From Actinocrinis sp046724665 (lineage in GTDB: Bacteria > Actinomycetota > Actinomycetes > Streptomycetales > Catenulisporaceae), in assembly GCA_046724665.1 (NCBI GenBank), contig JBKOWZ010000010.1, positions 1 to 20,354 of the forward strand: 20,354 nt of DNA, written 5' to 3'. The translations under genes and the position numbers were made by a program. Positions 14,183 to 20,354 of the stretch are shown piece after piece; position 1 is the first letter of the stretch; the number at the start of each line of letters is the position of its first letter. The notes below the pieces were generated by a model. It was not told where the DNA came from and searched no databases. It saw only the letters and a list, made by a program, of their open reading frames with translations.

Positions 14183-15190
14183 GTGGCGTCGTTGATCATT
14201 GGCAAGAGCCACACCAGGGACATGCTTGGCGAAATGATGAACGCCGTCGTCATGCACGCGGCGGGGGGCCCGGAGGTCCTGCGTGTGGAGCAGGTGGCCG
14301 AGCCGCTGCCTGCCGACGGGGAGAGCCTGATCGACGTCACGTACGCCGGGCTCAACTTCGACGATCTGGACCAACGCGCCGATCCGGACCGAAAGGTGCC
14401 CGCGGTGCTGGGCGTGGACGCCGTGGGCATACGCCGACGGGATGGACGTCGGGTGACCGCGCTGCTACGGACCGGCGGCGGGTACGCACAGGTCGCTGCT
14501 GCCTGTGACGCTTACACGGTCGAGGTGCCCGACGACATAGACGACCGGCAGGCGGTCGCCTTGTTCGAACAGGGTGCTACCGCCTATGGCGCACTGGTGC
14601 TGGCCGGCCGACTGCGCCCTGGCGAGACGGTCGCGGTGTCCGCGGCCGCGGGCGGAGTCGGCCATCTCGCGGTCCAACTGGCCCTCGCGCTGGGCGCCGG
14701 CTCAGTCATCGGCATCACGGGTACCGCCACCAAACAGGAGTTCGTGACCGCACAGGGTGCCGAGGCGCTCGTCGATGGGACGGGTGCCGATCTGGGCACG
14801 CGACTGCGCGACCTGACCGGTGGCCGCGGGGTGGATGTGTTCCTCGACTCCGTCGGCGGTGCGCGGATGCAGTCCGCGCTGTCTGGACTGGCCCCGTTCG
14901 GCCGACTGGTCAGCCTCGGCTGGCGCCCGGGTGAGTACGTGGACGTGCCGCTGCGATCGCTGCTCGAGCAGTCCGTCGGGTGTGCCGGCTTCTGGATGCG
15001 GCACGTCGTGGATAACCGGGAGCTGCTGTGTCACATCGCCGAGACCTTGTTCGACTTCGCGCGCCGAGGTCAGCTGGTCGCGCACGTCGATCGCGTCGTA
15101 GGCCTGCGTGATGTCGCCGCCGCCCACGTCGCGCTGGCTGCCAGGGCGACCGTCGGCAAGGTGTTGATCGACGTGAACCAGGAGCCGTGA
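14183..15190 (+). CDS. Zinc-independent quinone oxidoreductase/enoyl reductase (MDR family)
   Basis: A 335-residue medium-chain dehydrogenase/reductase of the QOR type. The NADPH-binding segment is SAAAGGVGHLAVQLALALG (153-171); GLNFDD (56-61) matches the family G-x-N-x-x-D; zinc-ligand cysteines are absent. Such enzymes reduce quinones or act as enoyl reductases on C=C bonds next to a carbonyl. The GTG at 14183 follows GGTGAGG closely; in-frame ATGs at 14234 and 14237 give a more usual N-terminus (MNAVVMHAAGGPEVL), so the start is uncertain by 17-18 residues. It is first of a tight operon: its stop directly abuts the ATG of the lyase (TGAATG). Inferred role: reduction of the enoyl product of the MaoC step, although a separate redox role is possible. 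Confidence 0.87.
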   Translation: MASLIIGKSHTRDMLGEMMNAVVMHAAGGPEVLRVEQVAEPLPADGESLIDVTYAGLNFDDLDQRADPDRKVPAVLGVDAVGIRRRDGRRVTALLRTGGGYAQVAAACDAYTVEVPDDIDDRQAVALFEQGATAYGALVLAGRLRPGETVAVSAAAGGVGHLAVQLALALGAGSVIGITGTATKQEFVTAQGAEALVDGTGADLGTRLRDLTGGRGVDVFLDSVGGARMQSALSGLAPFGRLVSLGWRPGEYVDVPLRSLLEQSVGCAGFWMRHVVDNRELLCHIAETLFDFARRGQLVAHVDRVVGLRDVAAAHVALAARATVGKVLIDVNQEP

Positions 15191-16057
15191 ATGTATACCC
15201 GCTACTGCCGTTCCGTGCTGTGCACGCCGGCGACCTCGCCCGAGCGCTACGCCAAGTGTCACCGCTCCGGCGCCGACATCTGTCTGGTTGACCTGGAGGA
15301 CTCGGTCTCGGTGCGGCGCAAGGCGGAGGCCCGCAGCGAGGCCGGCGCCTTCTTCTCGTCCGCCCTGGGAACGGCGCGGCACTGCGCCATCCGGATCAAC
15401 CCCGTCACCGAATCCGAAGGCCTGCACGATCTCCTGGCCATCCAGGACTACCCGGTCAAGCCCGCCACCGTCCTCGTGCCCAAGGTCGAGTCGCCGCGCG
15501 ACCTGGAAATCGTCGAACAGGTATTGCGGCCCCGGTGCCCAGGCGTGGAACTGTTCGCCGTGCTGGAGACGCCGCGAGGCGTGGAACGTGCCGCGCAGAT
15601 CGCCGCGGCGACCGGCAGCCTGCGTGCACTGATCTTCGGCGCTGCCGACTACGCCGCGGTGCTCGGCATCGAGGTGGACTGGGAGCCGCTGGTGCACGCA
15701 CGGGCCCGGGTGGTCAACGGCGCCCACGCCGCCGGCATCCACGCGATCGACTCCCCCACCTTCGACCTGACCGATACCAAGGTCACGCACCGGGAGGCCG
15801 AACTCGCGCTGGCCCTGGGGTTCAGCGGCAAGATCGCGCTCAACCCGGCCCAGGTGACCGTGATCAACGAGGTGTTCTCGCCGGGCATGGAGCAGTTGGA
15901 ACGTGCCGCACGCATCGTCGAGGCGGCCCGATACAGCGCCGACGACGTGACCAAGGTCGACGGCGGCATGCTCGGCCGTCCGTTCTTCGAGGCGTCCCGG
16001 CGGCTGCTCGAGGAGTTCGGGACACTCGACGACGCGCTCCGGATGACGCACGAATGA
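15191..16057 (+). CDS. HpcH/HpaI-CitE-type CoA-ester lyase (malyl/methylmalyl-CoA lyase-like)
   Basis: A 288-residue TIM-barrel enzyme of the citrate lyase beta-subunit/malyl-CoA lyase group, which makes or breaks C-C bonds between an acyl-CoA enolate and an oxo acid such as glyoxylate using Mg2+. Landmarks: LVDLEDSV (32-39), catalytic Arg68 in IRINP, VPKVES (96-101), metal ligands Glu126 in LETPRG and Asp153 in FGAADYAA, and GKIALNPAQV (213-222). The ATG immediately follows the reductase stop, and the end overlaps the MaoC gene by ATGA. It is shorter than typical malyl-CoA lyases and near the size of stand-alone CitE-like proteins, which may be lyases or malyl-CoA thioesterases. The MaoC partner favours a beta-hydroxyacyl-CoA-forming role. 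Confidence 0.85.
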   Translation: MYTRYCRSVLCTPATSPERYAKCHRSGADICLVDLEDSVSVRRKAEARSEAGAFFSSALGTARHCAIRINPVTESEGLHDLLAIQDYPVKPATVLVPKVESPRDLEIVEQVLRPRCPGVELFAVLETPRGVERAAQIAAATGSLRALIFGAADYAAVLGIEVDWEPLVHARARVVNGAHAAGIHAIDSPTFDLTDTKVTHREAELALALGFSGKIALNPAQVTVINEVFSPGMEQLERAARIVEAARYSADDVTKVDGGMLGRPFFEASRRLLEEFGTLDDALRMTHE

Positions 16058-16608
16058 CCGAGGCGCAGGCGGACGACATCGAGCCGTGGCCGCGCGGCTA
16101 TCGCCGGATCGGCCCGCACCGGTACCGCGAAACAGTCGGGTTCCGCTACGAGGAACTGGTCGTCGGCATGGTGATCGAGCATCGGCCGGGGCGAACCGTG
16201 ACCGAGATGGACAACGTGCTGATGAGCATGCTGAGCATGAACGATTCGCCGCTGCACATCGACGCCGCTTACAGCGAGCACACCAGGTGGGGCCGGCCGC
16301 TCGTGTCGAGCCTGGTCACGTTGAGCATCGTCGGCGGGATGACCGCGCGCAGCACGAGCGGGCGCGCCGTGGCCAATCTCGGATGGGGCCACATCCGCCT
16401 GCCGCATCCGGTCTTCGTCGGCGACACGCTTTACGCGGAGAGCGAGATCACCGCTAAACGCCTGTCCACGAGCCGGCCGGGTGTCGGCATCGTCAGTTGC
16501 CGCACCGAGGGCCGCAAGTCCACCGGCGAGATCGTGCTGACCTTCGAACGCAGCTTCATGGTGCCCACCCTGAGCGGTGACGACGCCCACGACGCGGCCG
16601 GCTACTGA
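16054..16608 (+). CDS. MaoC-family hydratase/dehydratase (mesaconyl-CoA hydratase-like)
   Basis: A 184-residue hot-dog-fold hydratase that interconverts beta-hydroxyacyl-CoA and enoyl-CoA. RTVTEMDNVL (47-56) and MNDSPLHID (62-70) follow the pattern of mesaconyl-CoA/beta-methylmalyl-CoA dehydratases, where the general D-x-N-P-x-H is replaced by N-x-x-P-L-H; His68 and Asn63 would be the active-site pair. NLGWGHIRLPHPVFVGDTLYAES follows in two parts (108-130) as the usual V-x-V-G-D-T-L segment. The ATG overlaps the lyase stop (ATGA), strongly linking both steps. One hot-dog domain only, so it would act as a homodimer or larger. The N-terminus has GPHRYR (20-25), also present near the start of the next protein. 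Confidence 0.87.
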   Translation: MTEAQADDIEPWPRGYRRIGPHRYRETVGFRYEELVVGMVIEHRPGRTVTEMDNVLMSMLSMNDSPLHIDAAYSEHTRWGRPLVSSLVTLSIVGGMTARSTSGRAVANLGWGHIRLPHPVFVGDTLYAESEITAKRLSTSRPGVGIVSCRTEGRKSTGEIVLTFERSFMVPTLSGDDAHDAAGY

Positions 16609-16665
16609 CGCCGACCGTGAACTACCTGGACTGACTTCGCCGCACCTCGACCGAACGGAGAAACC

Positions 16666-17910
16666 GTGACCGCGACAGTAGTGGAACACCCGGGCGAGAC
16701 ACCCGAGGCGACCGGTCCGCACCGATACCGCAACAGCGAGCGAATGCTGGCGGCGTCCGATCCGGTCTGGCAGGCCGCGGCCGATCACGGGCTGATCGAC
16801 ATGCACGTGGACGCGGCGTCCGACTACGAACTGGTGATACGGGAGACCGGCCACCGGTTCGTGAACATGTGCTCGTGCTCCTATCTGGGGCTCAATTCCC
16901 ACCCGAAGGTCCTTCAGGGAGCCGTGGACGCACTGGCCGCGGCGAAGTCGACGTCGCTGTCGGTCTCGGCAACCCGGATCCGGCCCAATCTCTCGGCTGC
17001 CCTGGAGGACGAACTCGGCGACCTGTGGCAGGCCGACATCCTGCTCGGCCTGTCGTGCAGCGTCCTGACGTCCGGCATCCTGCCGCTGCTGGCAGGCGGC
17101 CAGGTGGCCGAGGGCGGCCCCCGGACGATGGTCTTCGACCGCTTCGCCCATTTCAACCTCGCCCACGTGAAGCCGATCTGCGCCGACGAGAGCGTGGTAC
17201 TCACCGCGCCGCACAACGACCTGGACTATTTGGAGGACGTCTGCCGTAAATATCCGCGCGTGGCGTACGTCGCGGACGGCGCGTACTCGATGGGCGGTGC
17301 GCTCCCGCTGGAGGGACTGCTGGAACTCCAGGACAAGTACGGCCTGTTCCTTTACCTGGACGATTCGCACTCGCTGTCCGCAGTAGGCGAGCGGGGCGAA
17401 GGCTACGTGCGCTCCCGGGCGGAGCTCAATCCGCTGACCATGGTGGTGGCGTCGCTGGTCAAGGGATTCGGCACCGGTGGCGCAGTCGCCATGCTCGGCG
17501 ACCGCAGCCTGGTCCAGCGCCTGCGACGCCACGCCGGACCGGTCGGCTGGTCGCAGAGCCCCGACAACATGGTGCTCGGCGCCTCACTCGCCAGCGCGGC
17601 CCTGCACCGCACGCCGGAACTCGGCGAGCTGCAACGACGGTTGCGGGACAACGTCGAGCTCTTCGACCGGTTGGTGCCGACCCCGCACGCGGGAAACGAC
17701 TTCGCCGTGCGCGTCATCCCCGTCGGCGAGGCCGACCGGGCCATCGACTTGTCGGCGCGGATGTTCAAAAGAGGCTACTACTGTTCGGCGGTGTTCTTCC
17801 CCATCGTCGCCAAGGGCGAGGCCGGGCTGCGGATCCTGCTGCGCGCCGACCTGCCGACCGAGCGAGTCACGGATTTCGTATCATCGGTGATCGCCGAATC
17901 ATCGGCTTGA
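16666..17910 (+). CDS. Alpha-oxoamine synthase (PLP-dependent, BioF/ALAS/SPT/CqsA superfamily)
   Basis: A 414-residue fold-type I PLP enzyme that condenses an acyl thioester with an amino acid and loses CO2 to give an alpha-aminoketone. Landmarks: SCSYLGLNSHP (70-80), close to the S-x-D-Y-L-G-L of the family; cofactor-contacting Asp232 and His235 in YLDDSHSLSAVGERGEG (230-246); and Schiff-base Lys266 in SLVKGFGTGG (263-272). The GTG at 16666 is preceded by GGAG five bases upstream. The N-terminal extension of about 60 residues is longer than in BioF. It is last in the reductase-lyase-MaoC operon, 57 bp after MaoC. Family membership is firm; the acyl donor and amino acid are not. Biotin synthesis is unlikely, since no other biotin genes are nearby. 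Confidence 0.9.
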   Translation: MTATVVEHPGETPEATGPHRYRNSERMLAASDPVWQAAADHGLIDMHVDAASDYELVIRETGHRFVNMCSCSYLGLNSHPKVLQGAVDALAAAKSTSLSVSATRIRPNLSAALEDELGDLWQADILLGLSCSVLTSGILPLLAGGQVAEGGPRTMVFDRFAHFNLAHVKPICADESVVLTAPHNDLDYLEDVCRKYPRVAYVADGAYSMGGALPLEGLLELQDKYGLFLYLDDSHSLSAVGERGEGYVRSRAELNPLTMVVASLVKGFGTGGAVAMLGDRSLVQRLRRHAGPVGWSQSPDNMVLGASLASAALHRTPELGELQRRLRDNVELFDRLVPTPHAGNDFAVRVIPVGEADRAIDLSARMFKRGYYCSAVFFPIVAKGEAGLRILLRADLPTERVTDFVSSVIAESSA

Positions 17911-17986
17911 GAAAGCCGATCGGGCGGCGATGCACACCCCGGCAGGCGAAGCCGACCGGCTCACCCCCGGGGGCTGGTGCGTGCGA

Positions 17987-18049
17987 TCATTCGTCCGTGC
18001 TGGCCAGGCGCTTGTAGGCGGTGATGGTGTCGAACTCGAAGTTCGATGA
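17987..18049 (-). pseudogene. Orphan C-terminal coding remnant
   Basis: On the minus strand an open stretch encodes NFEFDTITAYKRLASTDE then TGA. Nearly every codon ends in C or G, as in real genes here, but no start or upstream body is attached: the region just upstream is the end of the M20 gene in another frame. It looks like the tail of a lost gene. I do not recognise the family. An inverted repeat TCGAAC-N5-GTTCGA (18030-18046) lies within it. Confidence 0.3.
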
Positions 18050-18063
18050 TTCCGGTCGGCCGG

Positions 18064-19275
18064 TCAGCGCCCCAGACGACCGCCCGTGACGGACGGGGCG
18101 GCGAGCCGGTCCGTCAGCAGGCCGGTCATGGCGCGCACGCCATGGCCGATCGCCCGCTCGTCGGCAGCGAAGTCAGGGGTATGCGGCGCGCCGTTCATCC
18201 CCGTCTCGGCGTCCGCGACGCCGAGGTAGAACATCGCGCCCGGCGCCTCGTTGAGGAACAGGGCGAAATCCTCGGAGTTGAAGGGCCAAGACGCCCGCGC
18301 CCACAACACGGACTCCGGCCCCATCGCCGTGCTCAAATACTGGCCTGCCGCGGTGCTGAGCTCCGCCGAGTTCACCATGGCAGGGAACGGATCGGCGGGA
18401 TATTCGACGTATCCGCCGACAGCCGCTGCGAGCCGCTCGACCCGCGCGCGCAGCCCTGGGAACCGCTGCTGCGGCCAGACCCGCAGCAATATGTTGGCGA
18501 CGGGCTGTGCGTCAGGCGTCTGCTCGCTCCACTGGCCGACGCACACGGATTCCTGGATCGACGCGGCGATCTCAGGCTCCAGCACCGCGTGGAAGCGCGC
18601 GTGGTAGTCGGCGATGCTCTGCGGATATCGGACAGTGCCGAGCTGCGCCGCTTCGGCCGAGATGGCGTCAACGGCTGCGTCGTCACCGCCCGGCAGCACT
18701 ATCCGGATATGGTCGAGCCCGGGCAGGCCGTATCCGGGAGACACCGCGATGGTGCCGGCGGGGAACGGGGCGCAGTGCAGCGCATAGAACTCGCGCGGCG
18801 CGAGCCTTTGCACCAGCCCGGTCTCGAGCATAGCCCGCGCGCCTTGCAGGGGCTCCTCGGCCGGCTGGAAGACGAACACCAGCCGGCCGCGTACCGGCTC
18901 AGAGCCTTGAGCCAGAGCCTGGGCGACGCCGACGCCGATCGCGGTGTGCAGGTCGTGGCCGCACAGGTGCGCGACGCCGGGGACACGCGAGGCGAAGCCC
19001 TCGTCGAAAACCCTGTCCGACCGCGGAAAAGGCAGCACGTTCGTTCGTGCGTCCACAGCGTCCATGTCCGCCCGGTACGCCACCGTCGGGCCGTCCGCGG
19101 AACCGTCGAGCACTGCGATGACTCCGTGCCCACCAACGCCGGTCGTCACCTCAAGCCCGGCCGCGCGCAACTGCTGCGCGACCAGCCCGGCCGTCTCCCG
19201 CTCCTCGCCGGCCAGCTCGGGGCGGCGGTGAATCTCCCGGCGCAGCTCGATCAGCTCTTCGTCCCGTGACGTCAC
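18064..19275 (-). CDS. M20D-family amidohydrolase (aminoacylase/amide hydrolase)
   Basis: A 403-residue metallopeptidase-family amidohydrolase of the IAA-amino acid hydrolase/hippuricase type, which removes an acyl group from an N-acyl amino acid or similar amide. Landmarks: CGHDLHTA (105-112), QPAEE (137-141) with catalytic Glu, LHCAP (166-170), SEDFALF (334-340) and PHTPDF (364-369), covering the usual metal ligands. The GTG at 19275 starts just before LIELRREIHRRPEL, the normal N-terminus of the family; no clear ribosome-binding site is visible and a palindrome covers the start. It is isolated on the minus strand, flanked by coding-like remnants. It may deacylate a cluster intermediate or be unrelated. 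Confidence 0.9.
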   Translation of the reverse strand: MTSRDEELIELRREIHRRPELAGEERETAGLVAQQLRAAGLEVTTGVGGHGVIAVLDGSADGPTVAYRADMDAVDARTNVLPFPRSDRVFDEGFASRVPGVAHLCGHDLHTAIGVGVAQALAQGSEPVRGRLVFVFQPAEEPLQGARAMLETGLVQRLAPREFYALHCAPFPAGTIAVSPGYGLPGLDHIRIVLPGGDDAAVDAISAEAAQLGTVRYPQSIADYHARFHAVLEPEIAASIQESVCVGQWSEQTPDAQPVANILLRVWPQQRFPGLRARVERLAAAVGGYVEYPADPFPAMVNSAELSTAAGQYLSTAMGPESVLWARASWPFNSEDFALFLNEAPGAMFYLGVADAETGMNGAPHTPDFAADERAIGHGVRAMTGLLTDRLAAPSVTGGRLGR

Positions 19276-19276
19276 G
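19265..19276. promoter_or_regulatory. Palindrome CGTGACGTCACG over the M20 start codon
   Basis: A perfect 12-bp palindrome containing TGACGTCA and including the GTG start of the amidohydrolase gene. A small hairpin CGGCA-AAAG-TGCCG (19277-19290) follows directly on the upstream side. Possible operator or translational control element. Confidence 0.3.
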
Positions 19277-19526
19277 CGGCAAAAGTGCCGAAGCGACGGC
19301 CAGCATGCAACTGATTAACGCGCCTCTGCCAGCGAGCCAAGCGAGGCGCTGCCAAACTCATCGACAATGTCCGGGGTCGCCGATCCGTATGGCGGTGGCG
19401 GCGTCCTTGACGGTGAGCTTGTCGTCACCTGTCGGCACCGACCTCGCAATCGCCGCGTGCCTCGTCAAGCGCGCCGACCTCCCCCAGAGGCTCGAGGGTC
19501 CCGTGATCCGGCGGCAATACCACTAC
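19276..19526. other. Intergenic gap with inverted repeat and coding-like remnant
   Basis: No intact gene. GCGCCTC (19320-19326) and GAGGCGC (19343-19349) form a 7-bp inverted repeat with a 16-base spacer. On the minus strand 19429-19358 reads GDDKLTVKDAATAIRIGDP then a few codons and a stop with coding-like codon use. A second frame just upstream also looks coding, as if a frameshift separates them. Probably gene debris. Confidence 0.3.
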
Positions 19527-20192
19527 TCAGGCGGTCGCTGCGGGGGCGGGGGCGAGCAGCGCGGGGTCGACGTCGGGCACGGCGAGCCTCGGGTTGTAGC
19601 CCGCCGCGAGCACCCGCATGACAAAGCCGGCGGTCTCCTCCGCCTGCCGGCTGGCCGCGAGCGGCCCGATCACGGCGCTGTTCCCCCCGAGGTCGGCGAT
19701 CAGCCCGGCGGCCTGCTCGAGGGCGGACCGCTCGTCGCCGCAGATCGCCACGACCGGCGCCGACTGCGGCGCCCCGGTGTACGGCCAGCCGGTCCCGGCG
19801 TACAGGTGCAGGGCCTTGACCACGTGCGCCCCGGGAGCCAGCAACGCCACGGTCTCGGCGGCGGAACCGGAGCTCATCCTGTGCGCGCCGGTCGTGAAAT
19901 CCACGGGGTTCGTGCAGTCGATCAACGTCATGCCCGCGAGGGAGCCGCGCGGACCCCCGACGAGTTCGACCGCGGCCTCAAGGCCCTCCCACGCCACCGC
20001 GATCACCACCACATCGGCCCTACCCGCCAACTCCCCAGCCGCCACCGCCTCGGCTCTCGAGCCGATCCGATCCACGGCCCCGCGCACGCGCTCGAGACTG
20101 CGACCGGCCATCACCACCCTGTGCCCGGCCGCGGCCCACGCCCCGCCCAGTGCCACAGCCAGGTTGCCGTTGCCCAAAATACCCACGTTCAC
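19527..20192 (-). CDS. NAD(P)-binding oxidoreductase, F420-dependent NADP reductase-like
   Basis: A 221-residue Rossmann protein of the NADPH:F420 oxidoreductase-like family (COG2085 type). It opens with GILGNGNLAVAL (4-15), the dinucleotide-binding glycine motif, then VVMAGRS at the second strand end where the 2'-phosphate of NADP is usually bound; IDCTNP (91-96) and AHVVKAL (122-128) match family segments. The GTG at 20192 is chosen because GGAG lies about six bases upstream and the protein starts at the first strand; upstream codons are not coding-like. It is divergent from an HxlR regulator, a frequent pairing for redox-stress genes. Whether it uses F420 is not evident. Probably outside the cluster. 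Confidence 0.85.
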   Translation of the reverse strand: MNVGILGNGNLAVALGGAWAAAGHRVVMAGRSLERVRGAVDRIGSRAEAVAAGELAGRADVVVIAVAWEGLEAAVELVGGPRGSLAGMTLIDCTNPVDFTTGAHRMSSGSAAETVALLAPGAHVVKALHLYAGTGWPYTGAPQSAPVVAICGDERSALEQAAGLIADLGGNSAVIGPLAASRQAEETAGFVMRVLAAGYNPRLAVPDVDPALLAPAPAATA

Positions 20193-20245
20193 AACACACT
20201 CCGCCCTACACGAAGGGATACCGCCCCACACGCTACGGCCCCGCC

Positions 20246-20263
20246 TCCTACCGTTTGGTAGGA
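20246..20263. promoter_or_regulatory. Inverted repeat TCCTACC-N4-GGTAGGA, probable HxlR operator
   Basis: Perfect 7-bp arms around GTTT, midway between the divergent oxidoreductase and HxlR starts. The TACC-N4-GGTA core resembles sites bound by HxlR-family repressors. Likely autoregulation and control of the neighbouring gene. Confidence 0.6.
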
Positions 20264-20285
20264 CGACCGGTGCCAGACTCGAACC

Positions 20286-20354
20286 ATGCGCGACGAGACC
20301 TGCCCGACCTACATCACCGACTGCCACGTACGGGCAGCAATCGAACTGGTCAAC
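20286..20354 (+). CDS. HxlR-family transcriptional regulator (N-terminus only)
   Basis: The first 23 codons of a gene running off the right edge, from the ATG at 20286. The visible protein starts MRDETCPTYITDCHVRAA and goes on with I-E-L-V-N. The early cysteine followed by I-T-D-C-x-x-R-x-A is characteristic of one group of HxlR winged-helix regulators, which often sense electrophiles or oxidants by cysteine chemistry. The divergent oxidoreductase gene and the inverted repeat between them support this. The DNA-binding helices are outside the window. Confidence 0.6.
   Translation, partial: MRDETCPTYITDCHVRAAIELVN

Noticed and set aside
15649..17532. Minus-strand open frame of over 600 codons opposite lyase, MaoC and oxoamine synthase
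   Set aside because: Shadow of three clear plus-strand genes.
16666..17910. 5-Aminolevulinate synthase for a C5N unit, or biotin BioF
   Set aside because: The family fits, but no amide synthetase of the C5N type and no biotin genes are present; substrate motifs do not settle it.
2255..17910. Prodigiosin-type pathway (KAS III, ACP, FabF, oxoamine synthase)
   Set aside because: The enzyme classes are similar, but no bipyrrole or condensing genes are seen, and the CitE-MaoC pair and sugar genes do not belong to it.
17911..18063. Strong terminator between the convergent oxoamine synthase and amidohydrolase genes
   Set aside because: CCCCCGGGGG and TCGAAC-N5-GTTCGA are present, but neither makes a convincing terminator for either gene.

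Overview
The window is very GC-rich, with codons ending mostly in G or C, many GTG starts, short ATGA/GTGA/TGAATG gene junctions and a family mix (type II-style ketosynthases and carrier proteins, bacterial P450, GT1 glycosyltransferase, HxlR regulator, F420/NADP oxidoreductase-like protein) typical of a filamentous actinomycete. I cannot name the species. No tRNA, rRNA, CRISPR array or insertion sequence was seen. Most of the window reads as part of a specialised-metabolite gene cluster that continues beyond the left edge.

Layout. (1) Positions 1-1907, minus: carrier protein ACP1, an AMP-dependent ligase, and the start of a possible thioesterase. (2) 2255-3805, plus: ACP2 and a FabF-type ketosynthase with an intact Cys-His-His set. 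(3) 3826-5887, minus: a KAS III-type ketosynthase, ACP3, and a short KAS III-like protein lacking the catalytic cysteine. (4) 6099-9949, plus: thioesterase, a second adenylate-forming ligase, cytochrome P450. (5) 9971-11916, minus: sugar nucleotidyltransferase and GT1 glycosyltransferase. (6) 12267-13757, plus: a stand-alone condensation-domain/PapA-like acyltransferase, followed by tandem RNA hairpins. (7) 14183-17910, plus: a compact run of quinone-oxidoreductase-type reductase, CitE/HpcH-type lyase, MaoC hydratase and PLP-dependent alpha-oxoamine synthase. (8) 17911-19526: an M20D amidohydrolase between coding-like remnants; this may be the cluster edge. (9) 19527-20354: an F420/NADP oxidoreductase-like gene divergent from an HxlR regulator across a perfect inverted repeat.

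How the genes could work together (inference). The ligases load acids onto carrier proteins. KAS III, the cysteine-less partner and the FabF-type enzyme extend a chain on discrete ACPs, and thioesterases edit or release it. The right-hand cassette has the chemistry for aldol-type C-C bond formation to a CoA ester, dehydration, enoyl reduction, and decarboxylative condensation with an amino acid to an alpha-aminoketone. The condensation-like enzyme could join an acyl chain to an amine or alcohol, the P450 oxidise, and the glycosyltransferase add a sugar. I do not recognise a characterised cluster with this composition, and no product can be named. No ketoreductase or malonyltransferase is visible here, so those steps must come from outside the window or from primary metabolism.
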